This document shows, piece after piece, positions 6,358 through 8,319 of a stretch of DNA of 8,319 bases (position 1 is its first letter; each line of letters starts with the position of its first letter). A program made the position numbers and the translations under genes. The notes beneath the pieces were generated by a model. That model worked only from the letters and a program-made list of their open reading frames with translations. It did not search any database and was not told the DNA's origin. Source of the stretch: Chloroflexota bacterium (GTDB lineage: Bacteria; Chloroflexota; Dehalococcoidia; UBA3495); the NCBI GenBank assembly GCA_022576105.1, contig JACZRM010000065.1:1-8319 (forward strand), written 5' to 3'.

Positions 6358-7320
6358 GTGAGCACTGCGAAATCCACTGCCGACCGTGGCGACCTGTACG
6401 CATTCTTCAAGGGGCAGGTAGTCCCTCTGGGCGAAGCCAAGGTCGGGGTTATGACCCATGCCTTGCACTACGGCACCGCCGTGTTCGAAGGCATTCGGGG
6501 TAACTGGAATGAGGAACAGGGTGTGGTGAATATCTTCCGCCTGCGGGAGCACTACGAAAGGCTGCTGCGGGGTTGCCGTCTGCTGATGCTGGACATTCCC
6601 TACTCGGTGGATGATCTCTGCCAGATTACCGTCGATCTGGTGGAAAAGAATAAACACCAGCACGACATCTACATCAGACCCCTGGCTTACAAGAGCGCCG
6701 AGTTGGTGGCGAACCTGAAGTTGCAGGACCTGGAAAGCGACTTCACGCTGATCACCATGCCCTTCGGTAACTACCTTGGCACCGACACTCTGCGCTGCTG
6801 TACCTCTTCCTGGCGGCGGGTGGACGATTCGATGATTCCGGCGCGACTGAAGATCAGCGGCATTTACGTCAACAGTATTTTGGCCAAGACCGAGGCGACC
6901 ATGGCCGGGTTCGACGAGGCCATCATTCTGAACCACGACGGCCATGTTTGCGAGGGTTCCGGCGAAAACCTATTCATGGTGGTGGACGGCCGCATCTACA
7001 CGCCCAGTCTGGAGGATAATGTGCTCCCTGGCATTACCAGGGATACCATCATTCAATTGGCCCAGAGCGAGTTGGGTCTGGAGGTGATGGAGCGAAGCAT
7101 TGATCGCAGCGAATTGTATCTGGCCGACGAGATATTCCTGACCGGCACCGCCGCCCATCTGACACCGGTGATCCAACTGGACAACCGCGATATCGCCGAT
7201 GGTAAGACCGGCCCCATATCCAGCAAATTGCAGCAAATGTACTTCGACATCGTGGTGGGTCGCAACCCCAAGTACCTCCACTGGTGTACCCCGGCTGCAA
7301 CCAGAATGGTGGCGGTCTAA
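6358..7320 (+). CDS. ilvE: Branched-chain amino acid aminotransferase (fold-type IV PLP enzyme)
   Basis: A 320-residue cytoplasmic enzyme that swaps the amino group between glutamate and the 2-oxo acids of Leu, Ile and Val, the last synthetic and first degradative step. GTAVFEGIRGNW (39-50) and YIRPLAY (105-111) are typical of the class. PARLKISGIYVNS (161-173) carries Lys165, the expected Schiff-base lysine, and CEGSGENLF (198-206) holds Glu199, the conserved PLP-pyridine contact. LPGITRDT (223-230) and LTGTAAHLTPV (261-271) are the phosphate-loop and substrate-side segments. The GTG start has AGAGG (6346-6350) 7 bases upstream. The length is slightly above the usual 300-310, with a short extra tail after the fold. 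It stands alone, without other ilv or leu genes in view; the PlsY-like gene follows after 71 bases. D-amino-acid transaminase or aminodeoxychorismate lyase are related, but the length and motifs favour IlvE. Confidence 0.95.
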   Translation: MSTAKSTADRGDLYAFFKGQVVPLGEAKVGVMTHALHYGTAVFEGIRGNWNEEQGVVNIFRLREHYERLLRGCRLLMLDIPYSVDDLCQITVDLVEKNKHQHDIYIRPLAYKSAELVANLKLQDLESDFTLITMPFGNYLGTDTLRCCTSSWRRVDDSMIPARLKISGIYVNSILAKTEATMAGFDEAIILNHDGHVCEGSGENLFMVVDGRIYTPSLEDNVLPGITRDTIIQLAQSELGLEVMERSIDRSELYLADEIFLTGTAAHLTPVIQLDNRDIADGKTGPISSKLQQMYFDIVVGRNPKYLHWCTPAATRMVAV

Positions 7321-7353
7321 CCAGGCTGGGCCGACCCAGATGGCGGCGCCTCC

Positions 7354-7377
7354 TGCCGGCAGCTCTCCCTGCCGGTA
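7354..7377 (+). other. Hairpin in the ilvE-plsY gap
   Basis: TGCCGGCAG (7354-7362) pairs with CTGCCGGTA (7369-7377): 9 pairs including one G-U, with a 6-base CTCTCC loop. A smaller hairpin, CTGGG/CCCAG (7326-7330 and 7335-7339), lies just after the ilvE stop. No T-tract follows either, so they may be weak or factor-dependent terminators of ilvE, or structure in front of the PlsY-like gene, which lacks a Shine-Dalgarno. Confidence 0.4.
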
Positions 7378-7391
7378 ACTCTCTCTGATTG

Positions 7392-7997
7392 ATGATGACC
7401 GGCGCACCGGAAACCAGCATCCTGCTCTGGGCTACTAGCGCCCTGGCAGCCTACTTACTCGGGACTATCCCCACCGCTTACCTGGCCGTCCGCTGGCGGC
7501 AGGGCCAAGACATTCGGCGGCTGGGCGACGGCAATTCCGGGGCGGCCAACGCCGGTGTGATCCTGGGTACGCGATTTGGTTTGGTCATCGGAGCCTTGGA
7601 CATCGGCAAAGGGCTGGCGGCGGTGCTGTTGGCCGCGCTGCTGTCAGACTCGCCGACCCTTCAGATGATTGCCGGGTTCCTGGTCATCGCCGGTCATAAC
7701 TGGCCGGTATATCTGCAAGGGCGGGGCGGCCGAGGCGCTGCCACTGCGGTGGGCGTACTGCTGGCAATTGTGCCGGTGGTGGCGGTCCCGATGGCGGTGC
7801 TGGCGCTGATAGTTCTTTACCTTTTCAAAAGCTATTCCAAAGCTCTGGCTGCTCTGTATATCCCCCTGCCCTTTCTCGCTTTCTGGCCCGCCGGGTATTC
7901 CTACCCACTGGTCGCCTACGCTCTGGCGGTGCCGTTGATGGTGGGTCTGAGCCACTACCTCAGCCTGAGACGTAAGCCAGCGCCCCCAGCCTTATAG
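7392..7997 (+). CDS. plsY: PlsY-like glycerol-3-phosphate acyltransferase homologue with altered active-site motifs
   Basis: A 201-residue integral membrane protein of the PlsY family, which uses acyl-phosphate to acylate glycerol-3-phosphate, the first step of phospholipid synthesis. Several hydrophobic segments (about 8-30, 56-84, 90-108, 117-145, 152-166, 169-188) and the order of motifs support the family: GTIPTAYL (24-31), DIRRLGDGNSGAAN (40-53) and GHNWPVYLQGRGGRGAATAVG (101-121). Compared with the usual GSGNxGATNxxR, motif 1 has Asp46 for Ser, Ala52 for Thr and Val56 for Arg. Motif 2 has GGRG instead of GGKG (Arg114), and the usual C-terminal HRxNIxR motif is replaced by SHYLSLRR. This may be a divergent subfamily or an inactive paralogue. 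An in-frame TGA just upstream restricts the start to TTG 7389, ATG 7392 or ATG 7395; the first ATG was taken. No Shine-Dalgarno is visible, but a hairpin lies at 7354-7377. Confidence 0.85.
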   Translation: MMTGAPETSILLWATSALAAYLLGTIPTAYLAVRWRQGQDIRRLGDGNSGAANAGVILGTRFGLVIGALDIGKGLAAVLLAALLSDSPTLQMIAGFLVIAGHNWPVYLQGRGGRGAATAVGVLLAIVPVVAVPMAVLALIVLYLFKSYSKALAALYIPLPFLAFWPAGYSYPLVAYALAVPLMVGLSHYLSLRRKPAPPAL

Positions 7998-8017
7998 TCA
8001 GCCGGCAGGTGTTGACC

Positions 8018-8045
8018 GCTAGCTTACAATCTATGGCAAGCTGGC
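8018..8045 (+). other. Imperfect hairpin between the PlsY-like and ASST-like genes
   Basis: GCTAGCTT (8018-8025) pairs with AAGCTGGC (8038-8045): 8 pairs including one G-U, around a 12-base loop. No T-run follows. A weak transcription end or chance are both possible. Confidence 0.25.
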
Positions 8046-8065
8046 TAGAAACACACTGACTTTGC

Positions 8066-8070
8066 AGAGG
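8066..8070 (+). promoter_or_regulatory. Ribosome binding site of the last gene
   Basis: AGAGG lies 8 bases before the ATG at 8079 and matches the sites before ilvE and rph. It supports the start of a protein that is truncated by the window and short enough to need such support. Confidence 0.7.
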
Positions 8071-8078
8071 ATATACCT

Positions 8079-8319
8079 ATGGGCTGGTCTACGCACCATC
8101 CGGTCGGTCTGATTCACTACTCGCCGCAACATTGCTACCGGGGCTACACGTTATTCGCCACCAATCGGGGCGGTTACCACGCCAATCTGATTGACATGGA
8201 GGGTCGGGTCTGCCACCGTTGGCACTCAACCGAGGGCATCGCCTATTGCTACCTGCTGCCCACTGGCAATTTTCTGCGTAGTGCGTTCCCGCCTACCGAT
8301 GGAGGGCCTGTAGCCTCTG
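8079..8319 (+). CDS. Arylsulfotransferase (ASST)-like beta-propeller protein, N-terminal fragment, 3' truncated by window edge
   Basis: An open frame of 80 codons runs from ATG to the window end. The start is well placed: AGAGG is 8 bases upstream and an in-frame TAG lies at 8046-8048. The protein resembles the N-terminus of ASST-like proteins: GLIHYSPQHCYRGYTLF (10-26), NLIDMEGRVCHRW (37-49) and YLLPTGNFL (59-67). These match the family pattern 'YnGYtLf...liDm.G.vvh.W...yLlpnGnll', which forms the first propeller blades. ASST enzymes move sulfate between phenolic compounds, but many family members have no tested substrate, and the catalytic His would lie beyond the window. No signal peptide is possible from this start, unlike the exported enterobacterial enzymes. 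Five Cys/His-rich positions stand out but show no recognised metal site. A generic PQQ-like or WD-like propeller is the main alternative. Confidence 0.62.
   Translation, partial: MGWSTHHPVGLIHYSPQHCYRGYTLFATNRGGYHANLIDMEGRVCHRWHSTEGIAYCYLLPTGNFLRSAFPPTDGGPVAS

Noticed and set aside
6319..6945. 208-residue leftward ORF opposite the start of ilvE
   Set aside because: It is antisense to a well-supported ilvE, has a low-complexity Gln/His/Val composition and would run through the divergent promoter region.
8012..8037. Promoter TTGACC ... TATGGC before the ASST-like gene
   Set aside because: The spacer is only 14 bases and the -10 is poor; another -10-like TACAAT (8025-8030) has no -35 at the right distance.

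Overview
The window looks like an ordinary chromosomal stretch of a moderately GC-rich, free-living bacterium. The set of proteins (ComEA with an SLBB domain, ComEC, an IlvE of the GTAVFEGIRGNW type, an arylsulfotransferase-like protein and a divergent PlsY relative) resembles Chloroflexota, possibly the Dehalococcoidia/SAR202 side. That placement is an inference from protein resemblance, with no marker RNA to support it. No tRNA, rRNA, CRISPR array, transposase or phage gene was seen, and no gene-free stretch exceeds about 160 bases.

Layout. A rightward gene enters from the left edge and ends at 821: the C-terminal part of an M16 zinc-peptidase-family protein. It converges on a four-gene leftward block that reads, in transcription order, comEA (6266-5616), comEC (5554-3089), rph (2932-2207) and a membrane-anchored HtrA-type serine protease with one PDZ domain (2128-857). 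To the right of comEA a divergent promoter region of about 90 bases drives a rightward block: ilvE (6358-7320), a PlsY-like integral membrane acyltransferase homologue (7392-7997) and the first 80 codons of an arylsulfotransferase-like beta-propeller protein (8079 to the edge).

Functions. ComEA (DNA-binding receptor) and ComEC (transmembrane DNA channel with a metallo-beta-lactamase-fold domain) form a DNA-uptake pair. RNase PH trims tRNA 3' ends. The HtrA-like protease and the M16 protein suggest extracytoplasmic or general proteolysis, but they are convergent and need not be linked. IlvE performs the last step of Leu/Ile/Val synthesis. PlsY normally makes lysophosphatidic acid for membrane lipids, but this copy has changes at several positions thought to be catalytic.

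Most worth a second look: the PlsY-like protein with substituted active-site positions; the perfectly palindromic ATTATAAT between comEA and ilvE, which could serve as the -10 box in both directions; a 17-bp tandem duplication overlapping the comEC stop codon; and an arylsulfotransferase-like protein that begins without a signal peptide. I found no clear evidence for an undescribed multi-gene system.
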